Source: Methylomonas koyamae
GTDB taxonomy: Bacteria; Pseudomonadota; Gammaproteobacteria; Methylococcales; Methylomonadaceae
Direction: 5' to 3'
Length of the DNA stretch: 64,000 bases
Assembly: GCF_019669905.1 (NCBI RefSeq)
Contig: NZ_AP019777.1
Coordinates: forward strand, 682,001 to 746,000
Under the pieces are notes generated by a model. The model worked only from the letters and a program-made list of their open reading frames with translations, was not told the origin of the DNA and did no database searches. Every line of letters starts with the position of its first letter. Within the stretch, counting starts at the first letter, position 1. The translations under genes and the position numbers were made by a program. Shown piece after piece: positions 15,931 to 24,052 of the stretch.

Positions 15931-15987
15931 GCGATGCCCGCCGAACGGGCATCGCGGTGGTGAGGCTTGGCGCCGCCGGCGCCAAGC
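15931..15987 (-). promoter_or_regulatory. Tandem perfect hairpins upstream of hmuS
   Basis: Two adjacent stems: GCGATGCCCG/CGGGCATCGC (15931-15955, 5-base loop) and GCTTGGCGCC/GGCGCCAAGC (15965-15987, 3-base loop). No T-run follows. They sit between the VPLPA-CTERM gene and hmuS and could be processing or stability elements that set different protein levels within the operon. Confidence 0.6.
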
Positions 15988-15999
15988 GCACGCGGCGGC

Positions 16000-16731
16000 C
16001 TAAACCGCCAAGCCTTTTTTGCGGTTTACGCCCAACAATGCCATCAGCCCGGCGCCGAACATCCAGACGGCGGCCGGCAGCGGTACCCCGGACACCGGAG
16101 CGCTGTTCGGGCCGATATCCAGCGCGACTTGGCCCAAGCTCAAGCTGTGCTCGGCGCTGCTGAACGTGAATTGGTAGCTGGCGGCCGCTTCCGGCAAGTC
16201 CCAATAGGCCAGATAATGTTCCAGCGGCACGTTGCCGAACGAGCTGGGGTAGCTGGAGTCGTAGAAGGTCTGGCTGGTAAAGGTGGGCGCGATACCGTTC
16301 AGCAGGATGCTGGCATAGTCGGCCAGCGTGCCGACGGTCTCGAACTGCAGTACCGCCCGCAGCGGCCCGGAAGCGACGCTGCCGACAATGTTGGCGGCAA
16401 ACTGTTCGATCACGCTGAAACTGTACAAATTGCCGGAGCCGGCGGCGAAGGTGCCGGAATTCCAGCTCAGATAAGCGTCGCTGGCGCCGGCGCTGCCGAC
16501 ATCGGGTGCCGCGGTGCGGGTTCCCGGATAGCTACTGTCGACGAAGGTGTCCCATTCGGCGTACAAGGTGCCGGTATCGCCGCGGCTCCAGCCGCCCCAG
16601 GCCGCTTCGTGCGGCGCGTCGAAGCCTTTGCCGGCCGCGTAAGGGTCGGGGCCGTTGGTCAAGTCGGCGCGGGCAATGCCGGATGCGGCCATCAGGCCGG
16701 CGATCAAAGTCAGTCGGTAAGTTTTGTTCAT
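16000..16731 (-). CDS. VPLPA-CTERM sorted exported protein within the heme operon
   Basis: A 243-residue exported protein. It has a signal peptide (MNKTYRLTLIAGLMAASGIARA), a mature region of about 190 residues rich in Tyr, Ser, Gly and Ala (WDTFVDSSYPGTRTAA, TFYDSSYPSSFGN), and a C-terminal VPLPAAVWMFGAGLMALLGV followed by NRKKG. That ending is the VPLPA-CTERM variant of the PEP-CTERM sorting signal, recognised by exosortase. Its start has GAGGAAAA upstream. It lies inside an all-heme operon between the 76-residue protein and hmuS, so a surface heme-capture role is a reasonable guess, but it shows no homology I recognise to HasA or NEAT hemophores. No exosortase gene is in the window. Confidence 0.82.
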   Translation of the reverse strand: MNKTYRLTLIAGLMAASGIARADLTNGPDPYAAGKGFDAPHEAAWGGWSRGDTGTLYAEWDTFVDSSYPGTRTAAPDVGSAGASDAYLSWNSGTFAAGSGNLYSFSVIEQFAANIVGSVASGPLRAVLQFETVGTLADYASILLNGIAPTFTSQTFYDSSYPSSFGNVPLEHYLAYWDLPEAAASYQFTFSSAEHSLSLGQVALDIGPNSAPVSGVPLPAAVWMFGAGLMALLGVNRKKGLAV

Positions 16732-16876
16732 GGTTTTTCCTCTGTTAATGGATTTGGCTCAGCTCTTCGCCGTGAAGACGCTGCGCCGGGTTAGGTCAGC
16801 TATCGTTTCCGCCGCTTCGGCACCTCGCCGGCGGTCCGCCCCGGCCTATGGCCGCGGCGGTGGCGGATGAATAAAT

Positions 16877-17107
16877 TCATGGCGGTTGGGCCGGGCCGCG
16901 TTCGGAGGCCGGAGCCAGCGCGTCGCGCGGCGGTACGTCGACCACGTAGCGGTACTGCTTGCCGCAGTAAATGATCACTTCCTTCTGGCCGCGCTTGAGT
17001 AGGCGTATTTCGACGCGCAAGTCGCCGAAACCGTCGTGGCGCAACAAGTCGTCGAATAGCGCTTCCAGTTGTTTTTTGGGGGCACCGGGCCGGAAATTGC
17101 GTTGCAT
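16877..17107 (-). CDS. Small HemP-like protein following the heme receptor
   Basis: A 76-residue protein from ATG 17107, with GGAGG just upstream (the frame is open to 17248 but that part overlaps the receptor gene). The N-terminus is helical (KKQLEALFDDLLRHDGFGDL); the core reads KEVIIYCGKQYRYVVDV. That core resembles the C-terminal strand pair of HemP (SEVIIEHQGEEYRLRIT in the hemP at 22176-22352), so it may be a diverged paralogue. It starts 11 bp after the receptor stop and is followed by the VPLPA-CTERM gene. The family is unassigned; HemP kinship is my reading of a 17-residue similarity. Confidence 0.65.
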   Translation of the reverse strand: MQRNFRPGAPKKQLEALFDDLLRHDGFGDLRVEIRLLKRGQKEVIIYCGKQYRYVVDVPPRDALAPASERGPAQPP

Positions 17108-17118
17108 GTTGGCCTCCG

Positions 17119-19527
17119 TCAGTAAGCGATTTTCAGCGTCACGCCCAGGTTGCGGCCGGGCCGGGAATAGCGGTCGCGGATGTCGGCATTGGCGAACGGA
17201 CCCAGATTCCGGTGCGGATTGCTTTCCTGGGTGTCCACGTCTTCCCAATCGATATAGCGGCTGTCGAACACGTTGAACACGCCCAGATTCAGGCTGATGT
17301 GGCGGTTAACGTTGTAATAGGCGTTGAAATCGACGATGCCGTAGCCGCTGGTCAGATAAATCGCATCGTCCGGCGCGGTGTTGCGCTGTTTCGGGCCGAC
17401 CAGGGTCAGAATCAATTCCGAGCCCCAGTCGCCGCTCGGCTGGTCGTAACGCAGGCCAAGCACGCCCTTCATCGGGCTGATTTTGCGCAAGACGACGTCG
17501 TCGGTGCGGCCGCTGCGCAGGTTGAGGCCGGCGATATACGAGCCGCTCCACATCAGGCTGGCGCCGGCCAGTTGCGGCCACGCCCAATCCAGGAAAAACC
17601 GGCCTTTGATTTCGATGCCTTGCATCCGGATCGGATCCGGGCTGTTGACGGTCTGGAAGGTCAGGTATTCGCAATCGCCGCTGGCCAGCGGATTGCACAC
17701 GGTGGCGTCGTACATAAAGCGGTCGTAGTCGTTGCGGAACAACGTCAAGTCGAACTGGCCGGCGTCGCCTTGTCCGCGCAAGCCGACTTCGGCGCCGACG
17801 CTGGTTTCAGGTTGCAACGCCAGATTCGGCACGCTGGCGTAACCGAACGCGGCATTGGTGAAACCCAGATTGCTGTCGCTGAAATTCGGACCGCGGAAAC
17901 CGTGCGCATATTGGCCGTGCAGCGTCAGTCGGTCGGTCAGGTGCAGTAGCGCGCCGAACTTGGGTAAAAAGGCATTGGCGTCCTTCACGGCCGGGACGAT
18001 GTCGGCCGCCGCTTTTTCGAACAGGTAGTCGCTTTGCGGCAGCAGCCGGTAATATTCCCAACGCCCGCCCGGTACCAGTTCGATGCGGCGGTCGAACAGG
18101 GCGATGTTGTCTTGCAGGTAAGCCCCGGCTTTGGTCACGGTACTGAGCGGAAAATCGCGTACCGGAAATTCGTCGGGCAAAATCTCTTTGGTGACGGTGC
18201 CCAGTCCTTGCCGGCATTCCGGCGTCGGCCCGCCTATCGGTGCGGTCAGTTTGCCGGTCAGGCAAGTCAGGGTGCCGTCGCGTAGTTGGGCGACGCTGTT
18301 TTTGCTGATTTGGCCGCCGTATTGCAGATCGTGTTCGCTACCGGCAAAGCCGAAATGTTTGTCCAGCCGCAGTTGGCCGCCGAAATCCCGGTTGTCGAAG
18401 TCGAAAATCCGTTCGACCAGCACCCGGCCGTTGGCGTTGGAACGGCGGTCCTGGTTGGTTATTTGCCGGGTGGCCGACTGTTGCGTGTAAAACTGCCAGT
18501 AGGCTTGATCGAACAGCGGCGCATCCAGCCCTTTCAAGGTATGGTCCAGCGACAGGCGCCAGCGCAATTGGCTGTCGTCGGTCAACATGCTGTTGACGAA
18601 ACGGCCGCTGATGTCCAAATCCCGGGCGTAAAGCGCATCGAAATCGGAGGCTTTGTGCATCCACTCTCCGGTAAGCCGCAACAAGTTGGCGTCGCTGAAG
18701 CGGTACAGCAATTTGGCCAGCAGGTTGTAGCCTTGGTTATCCTGCGGACTGGGTAGGGTGCGGGTGCCGTTCAGCGTATTCAGGCCGCCCTGGTTGTCGG
18801 TCTCGTTGCTGTGGCTGTGGTTGAACACGGCCAGGCCTTCCCAGCCGCCCAGCACGCCGGCGGCGGTTGCGGTTTGGGTGAAATTGTTGTCGGTCGTGTT
18901 GTAATGCAGTTTCAGGCCGGTGTAATAGTCGTGGCCGAACACCTGCAAGTAGTCTTGCGGGTCCTTGGTGACGAAATTGACGGTACCGCCCAACGCGTCG
19001 CCGCCGTAAGCGGCCGGGCCGGCGCCGCGGACGATGTCGACCTGTTTCAAGGCGTCCATATCCACCGCGTTGCGGGTCGAGTTGGCGAACGAGCCGATGC
19101 TGAAGCTGTCCGGCAAACGTACGCCGTCGATCTGCATCAACACCCGGTTGCCGCCCAGGCCGCGTATGGTGAAGCCGGTCGAGCCGAAGCGATGCGGGTC
19201 GCTGCCGACGTTGACGCCGGGCTCGTAACGAATCAAATCCTTGATGTCGCGCACCATGCGTTGTTCGATGGTTTTTTCGTCTATCGTCGATTGGGTGCCC
19301 GGCGGCGCGGCGGCCGGTTTGTCGGCTTGAGCTTTGACCGTGACGGTTTCAAGTTCCAGGTCCTCGGGCATTTCAACCACCTCGGGTTCGGCAGCCAAGG
19401 CCGTGCCGGCCAGCCAGCACAGCAGCGCGCAAAACAGAGCGCGCCGGCAAGTGCCGGGTTGTCCGGAGCAGGCCGCATCGGGGCAGCGCTGCGGAGCAAT
19501 TGATAAATAAAACGGTTGGGTTGCCAT
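17119..19527 (-). CDS. TonB-dependent heme/hemoglobin receptor
   Basis: An 802-residue outer-membrane receptor of the heme/hemoglobin/transferrin group. A signal peptide after a 26-residue n-region (ALFCALLCWLAGTALAAEP), a TonB box region (LELETVTVKAQ), a plug (LIRYEPGVNVGSDPHRFGST; GLGGNRVLMQIDGVRLPDSF; VRGAGPAAYGGDALGGTVNF) and a barrel ending TLKIAY are visible. The extracellular loop pair typical of heme receptors appears as GFRGPNFSDSN (FRAP-like) and VPNLALQPETS (NPNL-like). Transport needs the TonB-ExbBD encoded upstream on the same strand. It lies mid-operon: tonB-exbBD upstream, heme-processing genes downstream. No strong Shine-Dalgarno precedes the ATG. Confidence 0.95.
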   Translation of the reverse strand: MATQPFYLSIAPQRCPDAACSGQPGTCRRALFCALLCWLAGTALAAEPEVVEMPEDLELETVTVKAQADKPAAAPPGTQSTIDEKTIEQRMVRDIKDLIRYEPGVNVGSDPHRFGSTGFTIRGLGGNRVLMQIDGVRLPDSFSIGSFANSTRNAVDMDALKQVDIVRGAGPAAYGGDALGGTVNFVTKDPQDYLQVFGHDYYTGLKLHYNTTDNNFTQTATAAGVLGGWEGLAVFNHSHSNETDNQGGLNTLNGTRTLPSPQDNQGYNLLAKLLYRFSDANLLRLTGEWMHKASDFDALYARDLDISGRFVNSMLTDDSQLRWRLSLDHTLKGLDAPLFDQAYWQFYTQQSATRQITNQDRRSNANGRVLVERIFDFDNRDFGGQLRLDKHFGFAGSEHDLQYGGQISKNSVAQLRDGTLTCLTGKLTAPIGGPTPECRQGLGTVTKEILPDEFPVRDFPLSTVTKAGAYLQDNIALFDRRIELVPGGRWEYYRLLPQSDYLFEKAAADIVPAVKDANAFLPKFGALLHLTDRLTLHGQYAHGFRGPNFSDSNLGFTNAAFGYASVPNLALQPETSVGAEVGLRGQGDAGQFDLTLFRNDYDRFMYDATVCNPLASGDCEYLTFQTVNSPDPIRMQGIEIKGRFFLDWAWPQLAGASLMWSGSYIAGLNLRSGRTDDVVLRKISPMKGVLGLRYDQPSGDWGSELILTLVGPKQRNTAPDDAIYLTSGYGIVDFNAYYNVNRHISLNLGVFNVFDSRYIDWEDVDTQESNPHRNLGPFANADIRDRYSRPGRNLGVTLKIAY

Positions 19528-19607
19528 GGCATACAGTAGTTACTGCTGGCTGCCTTGCACGACGGCTAGGGGGCTGGCGGGTTAATGCAATTTGTAATTC
19601 GTTCCGG

Positions 19608-19790
19608 CTATACGACGGTGGCCAGGGTTTGGCTCCCGAATAGGGTGACTTCCTTGTCGGCCGACGAATCCTTGTCGGTATCCTTTGCCGCGGCCGGTGC
19701 CGGGCAGATCGGCGCGGCGGCCGGCGGCGTTGCCGTCAATGCTCGGTTATCTGCCGGATCGGGCCGGCGGTTTGGGTTCGGTTGGGACAT
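19608..19790 (-). CDS. Possible small protein before the heme receptor
   Basis: A 60-codon frame, MSQPNPNRRPDPADNRALTA at the start, low-complexity Pro/Ala middle, ending KEVTLFGSQTLATVV. ATG 19790 has GGAG 6 bases upstream, which is the main support. The ending KEVTLFGSQ is faintly like the SxxLF stretch of HemP, so it may be a truncated relative, but the match is very short. It lies between exbD and the receptor on the operon strand. Confidence 0.35.
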   Translation of the reverse strand: MSQPNPNRRPDPADNRALTATPPAAAPICPAPAAAKDTDKDSSADKEVTLFGSQTLATVV

Positions 19791-20145
19791 GGGTGCTCCA
19801 GGTTAGCAATGTCTTTAAAGTCATGGCTACCTGGCGGGAGGCTGGGTGGCGGGTTTATTTGCAGCCGGCTCCAACGGCCTGGCTTGCTCTAGCTCGACCG
19901 GTTTTGGGCAGTCCGGCGGCGAGGGGATTATTTGCACAATCTCCCCAACCCCTCTTTTCCAAAGAGGGGCGTGAAAATCATATCGCTTAACTTAACGGGA
20001 TTGGTCCAACACCTGGCCCCTCAGCCAGACATACCAAAACCGGTTTGGGTTATTTCCTGCAATGCCGTCGGCATTTCCCGAGCCGGCGGGAATTCAGGCC
20101 GGTAAATCCGGCCTTGCCAATAGGCAAAGGCCGGCAATCAGCGAA
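19791..20145. other. Intercistronic region in the heme operon with hairpins
   Basis: About 355 bp with no supported gene. Just after exbD, at about 20115-20137, CCGGCCTTTGCC/GGCAAGGCCGG forms a stem without a T-run; at 19950-19970 CCCCTCTT/AAAGAGGGG forms another. The gap is unusual inside an otherwise compact operon, so the receptor may also have its own promoter here. I could not identify a Fur box in it. Confidence 0.4.
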
Positions 20146-20571
20146 CTATTTTGTATCCGGCTCCGAGACAAAGCCGATTTTGCTGACGCCGGCGTTCGCG
20201 GCGTCGGCCAGGGTTTCGGCGATAAAGTGGTAAGCCACGTTGCGGTCGGCGCGAATGTGCACTTCCGGGCCGTCGGCTTGTTGGCCCAAGGGCTGCAAAC
20301 GTTGTTGCAACTGTTCGCGGCTGACGGCGTCTTGGTTCCAGAACAAATGGCCGTCGCCGTCTATCGCCAGATTGACCGGTTCCACCGCCGGCGCCGGTTG
20401 CACTTGGCTGCTGGCCTTGGGCAGATCGATTTTGACGCTGTGGGTCATCATCGGTGCGGTAATCATGAAGATCACCAACAGCACCAACATCACGTCGATC
20501 AGCGGGATCATATTGATTTCGGCCATCGCATGGCCGCCGGCTTTGTTTTGGTCGAAATTTCCGAAGGCCAT
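20146..20571 (-). CDS. exbD: Biopolymer transport protein ExbD of the heme system
   Basis: A 141-residue ExbD: short cytoplasmic N-terminus (MAFGNFDQNKAGGHAMAEIN), one transmembrane helix (MIPLIDVMLVLLVIFMITAP) containing the essential Asp of the proton path, and a periplasmic domain ending VSKIGFVSEPDTK. With ExbB it couples the proton gradient to TonB. The start ATG overlaps the exbB stop by one base (20571), which fixes the start; the frame upstream is a shadow of exbB. Confidence 0.94.
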   Translation of the reverse strand: MAFGNFDQNKAGGHAMAEINMIPLIDVMLVLLVIFMITAPMMTHSVKIDLPKASSQVQPAPAVEPVNLAIDGDGHLFWNQDAVSREQLQQRLQPLGQQADGPEVHIRADRNVAYHFIAETLADAANAGVSKIGFVSEPDTK

Positions 20572-21314
20572 TATTCCGCTCCTACGCTGACCAGCGTCAG
20601 TTTTTGCGCCGGATTGGCCGGTGCGGCGCTCGGTTCGATGGCCGAGCCGGTGGTCAGGAACGCGAACAAGTCGTGGGCGAAGGCGTCGAGTTGCGCCAGC
20701 AGCACCCGGTTGGATCGCACGCAATCGTTGTAAGCCAGTACCGCCGGGATCGCCACGGCGAGACCTAAGCCGGTCATGATCAGCGCTTCGCCGACCGGGC
20801 CGGCGATTTGTTCCAGCGAACCCTGGCCGCTTTGGCCGATGCCGATCAAGGCGTGGTAGACGCCCCAGACGGTGCCGAACAGGCCGATGAACGGGGCGGT
20901 GCTGGCGACCGAAGCCAACACGGTCAGGCCCCATTCCAATTTAGCGGTTTCTTCGTCGATGACCCGGCGGATCGCCCGGGTCAGGAACTCGCCGGCCGAA
21001 CCCGCTTCCTGCAGGCGTTGCGTGCCGTGCTTGGCATGGTGGCGGCTGGCGTTGATGGCGTGGTAGGTCAGATGCGAAAACGGTTCTTCGTCGCGGTGCT
21101 GGTGCAGCGATTGGGCCACTTCGTCCAACGAGGCGGCATTCCAGAATTCGCTGAGGAATTGGCTGCTGCGCCGCCGCGCCAACCGGCCTTGCCAAGCTTT
21201 GACGGCGATGAAATACCAGCTGGTGACCGACATCAGCAACAGTAGGCCGAACAGAATTTGGCCGACGGCGTCGCTTTGCGACAGAAAATGGCTGAGGTTT
21301 TGATTGAATGACAT
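20571..21314 (-). CDS. exbB: Biopolymer transport protein ExbB of the heme system
   Basis: A 247-residue MotA/TolQ/ExbB proton channel protein with three helices: ILFGLLLLMSVTSWYFIAV, SVASTAPFIGLFGTVWGVYH and ALIMTGLGLAVAIPAVLAYN. The cytoplasmic segment between helix 1 and 2 is long, as expected, and the TAPFIGLFGTVWGV motif is family-diagnostic. It assembles with ExbD to energise TonB. It starts 4 bp after tonB. Confidence 0.95.
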   Translation of the reverse strand: MSFNQNLSHFLSQSDAVGQILFGLLLLMSVTSWYFIAVKAWQGRLARRRSSQFLSEFWNAASLDEVAQSLHQHRDEEPFSHLTYHAINASRHHAKHGTQRLQEAGSAGEFLTRAIRRVIDEETAKLEWGLTVLASVASTAPFIGLFGTVWGVYHALIGIGQSGQGSLEQIAGPVGEALIMTGLGLAVAIPAVLAYNDCVRSNRVLLAQLDAFAHDLFAFLTTGSAIEPSAAPANPAQKLTLVSVGAE

Positions 21315-21318
21315 GGCT

Positions 21319-22098
21319 TTATCCTTCGAGGCTGAATGAAATCGGTACCACCACCCAGGCGGCGACGGCTTGTTCGGCGCGTTTGGCCGGCACGAAACGC
21401 CATTTTTTGACGGTTTCCTGCGCGGCGGCGTCCAAGCGTTCGTAACCGCTGGATTTGCGCAACGCGACTTGTTCGACGTTACCTTCGACGTTAACCAGCA
21501 CCCGCAAATACACTTTGCCTTGTTCGCCCAGTTGGCGCGAAATCGACGGGTAGGCCGGCGGCGGGTTGTTCAGGTAGTCGGCGTTCAGGTTGGGTAGCGT
21601 CAAGGGCGCCTGATTGCCGTCCGCTTCGCTGCTTTTGGCGGGTGCCGGTGCGGCTTCCGCGCTAGCGGCGGCGGCTGGTGCCGGAGGCGCGGGGGCAGGC
21701 GCCGGTTCGGCCGGAACGCTGATCGGCGATGCGGTTTCGCTACGCGTAGCCAGTACCGGTTTGGGGTTGGCGACCTGCGGCAACGGTTTGGTTTTGGGTT
21801 TGGCCGTTTTCGGTTTGGGCTGGGCGGCGGCTGGCGGCGGAGCCGGCGTAGGGGCTTTGGCTGCCGGCGCGGCGATCCAATTCACCATGATGGCCTGCGG
21901 CGGCGTGATTTTGGCTTCGGGCTGGCTGTCCGGAATCAGGCAGAGTCCGGCAATGTGCAACGCCACCACCAAACCCAAACCGAGCCAATGGCCGGATGTC
22001 GACGGTTGCGGCTGCGAACCGGCACGGCGGAATGCGGGTTGCCGTTGCGGACTGGTTGCTACGGCGATGGCTTGTAGAAAACACAGATTGACGGTCAT
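21319..22098 (-). CDS. tonB: TonB-family energy transducer of the heme system
   Basis: A 259-residue TonB: an N-terminal cytoplasmic stretch, one membrane anchor with the HIAG-type His (WLGLGLVVALHIAGLCLIPD), a long Pro/Ala/Lys periplasmic spacer (about residues 80-165), and the C-terminal domain (YPSISRQLGEQGKVYLRVLV and WRFVPAKR) that binds the TonB box of receptors. It forms a unit with exbB and exbD and lies downstream of hemP, so it is probably dedicated to heme uptake although it may serve the other receptors. Confidence 0.93.
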   Translation of the reverse strand: MTVNLCFLQAIAVATSPQRQPAFRRAGSQPQPSTSGHWLGLGLVVALHIAGLCLIPDSQPEAKITPPQAIMVNWIAAPAAKAPTPAPPPAAAQPKPKTAKPKTKPLPQVANPKPVLATRSETASPISVPAEPAPAPAPPAPAAAASAEAAPAPAKSSEADGNQAPLTLPNLNADYLNNPPPAYPSISRQLGEQGKVYLRVLVNVEGNVEQVALRKSSGYERLDAAAQETVKKWRFVPAKRAEQAVAAWVVVPISFSLEG

Positions 22099-22175
22099 GG
22101 TGCCTCGGCTGTTGCGTGGATGGTTTAACGCTTGGCTGGCTACCGACGGGTTGGCTGGCTATGCGGAACTACGGT

Positions 22176-22352
22176 TTATTTGGTCAAAATCAATTTGCCG
22201 TTGCTGGTGATGCGTAAGCGATATTCTTCGCCTTGGTGTTCGATAATCACTTCGCTCTGCGCGGCGAACAGCTCGCGGGTACTGATGCGCGGGCGGTTGG
22301 CGACGTTTACGGTGTTTCGAACCTCTTTGTTTTTTTCGTTAAAGTCATTCAT
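22176..22352 (-). CDS. hemP: Hemin uptake protein HemP
   Basis: A 58-residue HemP-family protein from ATG 22352 (MNDFNEKNKEVRNTVNVANR). The signature C-terminal region is complete: RISTRELFAAQSEVIIEHQG then EYRLRITSNGKLILTK. HemP is a small cytoplasmic protein found at the head of heme operons; in some proteobacteria it activates heme receptor expression. Here it lies 77 bp before tonB and 8 bp after the 92-residue gene, under the Fur box at 22786-22807. The frame is open further upstream but overlaps the preceding gene. Confidence 0.92.
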   Translation of the reverse strand: MNDFNEKNKEVRNTVNVANRPRISTRELFAAQSEVIIEHQGEEYRLRITSNGKLILTK

Positions 22353-22360
22353 AACGGGAC

Positions 22361-22639
22361 TCAGTGGTAAGCGGCGGTCGGCCGCTGTTGCTGCCTGTGG
22401 GCGATCAATTGTTGGGTTACTCCTTGCCAATGCATCAGTAGTTGTTGGTAAAGCTCGCGGCTGTCCGGCCGCGTGTCCAATTGCGGGTGGCTTAACAAAT
22501 GGCCTAGTTGGCTGACGATTTGCTGCGACAATTTCGGGCAGTGCCGGCCGTTGATGAACTGGGTCATCAACAGGCAGGTCGTCGCATGCAACCGGGTCAA
22601 TTCCACTTGCGATCCCACCGCGGTTTCGGCTTCGTCCAT
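22361..22639 (-). CDS. Small helical protein heading the heme operon
   Basis: A 92-residue, predominantly helical protein (MDEAETAVGSQVELTRLHAT at the start; HPQLDTRPDSRELYQQLLMH in the middle), no signal peptide or membrane helix, two cysteines. ATG 22639 has GAGG 7 bases upstream. It is the first gene behind the Fur box at 22786-22807 and is 8 bp from hemP. I do not recognise the family; position suggests a heme-locus regulatory or accessory protein. Confidence 0.68.
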   Translation of the reverse strand: MDEAETAVGSQVELTRLHATTCLLMTQFINGRHCPKLSQQIVSQLGHLLSHPQLDTRPDSRELYQQLLMHWQGVTQQLIAHRQQQRPTAAYH

Positions 22640-23439
22640 AGAGACCTCGTTGTCAGGGTGCTAACCCGGCGGCCGCTTTACTTCCAATAAAGTCGCCGGA
22701 TTAACGGGCTTAAAAAACCGCATTCTCCAAGCCAGACTGAAGATGCGGAGATGCCGGCGCGAGAGAAGCAACGGCATTTGATACAAATGATAATGATTCG
22801 CAATTATAAGTCAAGCAAAAATATACGCCGCTCCTTCGGCTTGAGCCGGCTTCGGCCGAAAACCGTTCGCGTGTGACGGTATCGAGCGGTGGGTGCGGTG
22901 AAATTGGCGGAGCTTTCCAGGCGGGGTGGGGTGCGGGCGGGTAGAAACCGGAGTTTGAAGCAAGTCCGGCTCGGATCGGAGCTCGGCCATTGTCCGGGCG
23001 CCGCTCGATTCGGCCTGTAGCCGCCGTTCGGCGGCTGCGGTGCTGGGGCTGATGCCGCGGGCTCCGGGCAAACCGAGGCCGCAGATTTGGGTTTAATCCG
23101 GTTTGCCGGCCGCGGCCGGATCTAACAAGTCTCCGAGCTTGTTAGCTAAAGTTTGCTCAGTAAATCAGTCATGGGCATGTACAAGCCGGTTGGTTAAGCT
23201 GAGCCGACCGAGCAGAGTTGAAACCATCGGTTCCCAACAGCGTGCAACTGTCTTCATCAAACCAGCAAGGCGGCATTTACCTTTGCCGTGGGCTGTATGC
23301 TGCTCGGGGTGCGCTTGCTGCGCTGACTACGAACGGCTTACCGTTCAATCAAACCCCGCATCTTGATTGGCAAAACTGCTAGGGCGGTTGTGCCGCCGGT
23401 GCTAACCTGCCGCCATCATGGCTTGCAGGATTTTTTACG
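22640..23439. other. Divergent intergenic region, no supported gene
   Basis: About 800 bp. The left part carries the Fur box and promoter of the heme operon. Further right a perfect stem CTAACAAG/CTTGTTAG (23122-23129 and 23138-23145) is the only strong structure. No frame here has a ribosome binding site or recognisable product. Confidence 0.45.
22786..22807 (-). promoter_or_regulatory. Fur box at the head of the heme operon
   Basis: AATGATAATGATTCGCAATTAT contains a perfect GATAATGAT half and a weaker second half, about 150 bp upstream of the first gene (start 22639). It agrees in about 14 of 19 positions with the box at 7638-7656. Confidence 0.68.
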
Positions 23440-24051
23440 ATGAACGACATTCGCGACCCGGTTTACGCGCGTCTGCTCAAGGCGGCGCTGGACTGTTTCC
23501 TTGCCGACGAATACCACAAGGTCACCACCCGCGCCATCGCCGACCAGGCGGGCGTCAACGTCTCGATGATCCGCTATTACTTCGGCAACAAGGAAGGCCT
23601 TTACGAAGAAATGATACGCGAGACGCTCAAGCCCCTCTTGGATATGCTCGACAGCGACACGCTGTCCGAGGCCTGCGGTTTCGCCGACTATCTGCGCCTG
23701 TATTACGACACCATGCGCAAGCATCCCGAATTCCCCAAGCTCATCCTCAAGGTGCTGGCCCTCAACCACGGGCCGGGCCGGCGTTTCATCCTGCAATTGC
23801 TGGAGCGCGGCCGTAGCGGCGGCGCGCGGCGGTTGGAACAGTTGAAGGCCAGCGGCCAGGTCGATCAGGCGATCAATCCCGACGTGGCGCGCATGGCCTT
23901 CGTCAGCCTTGCGATGATGCCGATGCTGCTGAAGGATATTTTCGAAGAACAGATGGGCGGACAGATGGATGAGGCCTTCCTCAATGAACTCGCCACGCTC
24001 AACGGCAAACTATTGGCGGCTAGCATGGCTGCCACGCTAGCGGGGATATGA
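23440..24051 (+). CDS. TetR/AcrR-family transcriptional regulator
   Basis: A 203-residue TetR-type repressor. The N-terminal helix-turn-helix is clear (TTRAIADQAGVNVSMIRYYF, about residues 28-47) and is followed by the conserved GNKEGLYEEMI. The C-terminal helical ligand-binding domain is of unknown specificity. Start ATG 23440 with AGGA upstream. The methyltransferase gene starts 1 bp after its stop, so the pair is one operon. It probably represses its own operon in response to a small molecule. No palindromic operator was obvious upstream. Confidence 0.88.
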   Translation: MNDIRDPVYARLLKAALDCFLADEYHKVTTRAIADQAGVNVSMIRYYFGNKEGLYEEMIRETLKPLLDMLDSDTLSEACGFADYLRLYYDTMRKHPEFPKLILKVLALNHGPGRRFILQLLERGRSGGARRLEQLKASGQVDQAINPDVARMAFVSLAMMPMLLKDIFEEQMGGQMDEAFLNELATLNGKLLAASMAATLAGI

Positions 24052-24052
24052 C

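Noticed and set aside
19534..19545. Palindrome CAGTAGTTACTG before the heme receptor as an operator
   Set aside because: Only 12 bp, close to chance expectation in a 64-kb window, and not similar to the Fur boxes.
20572..20934. N-terminal extension of exbD into the exbB gene
   Set aside because: The ExbD family begins at MAFGNFDQ (20571); the upstream codons are an out-of-frame reading of exbB.
23122..23145. Possible integron attC site
   Set aside because: The GTTAG/CTAAC ends form a simple hairpin, but there are no L and R box pairs, gene cassette or integrase nearby.
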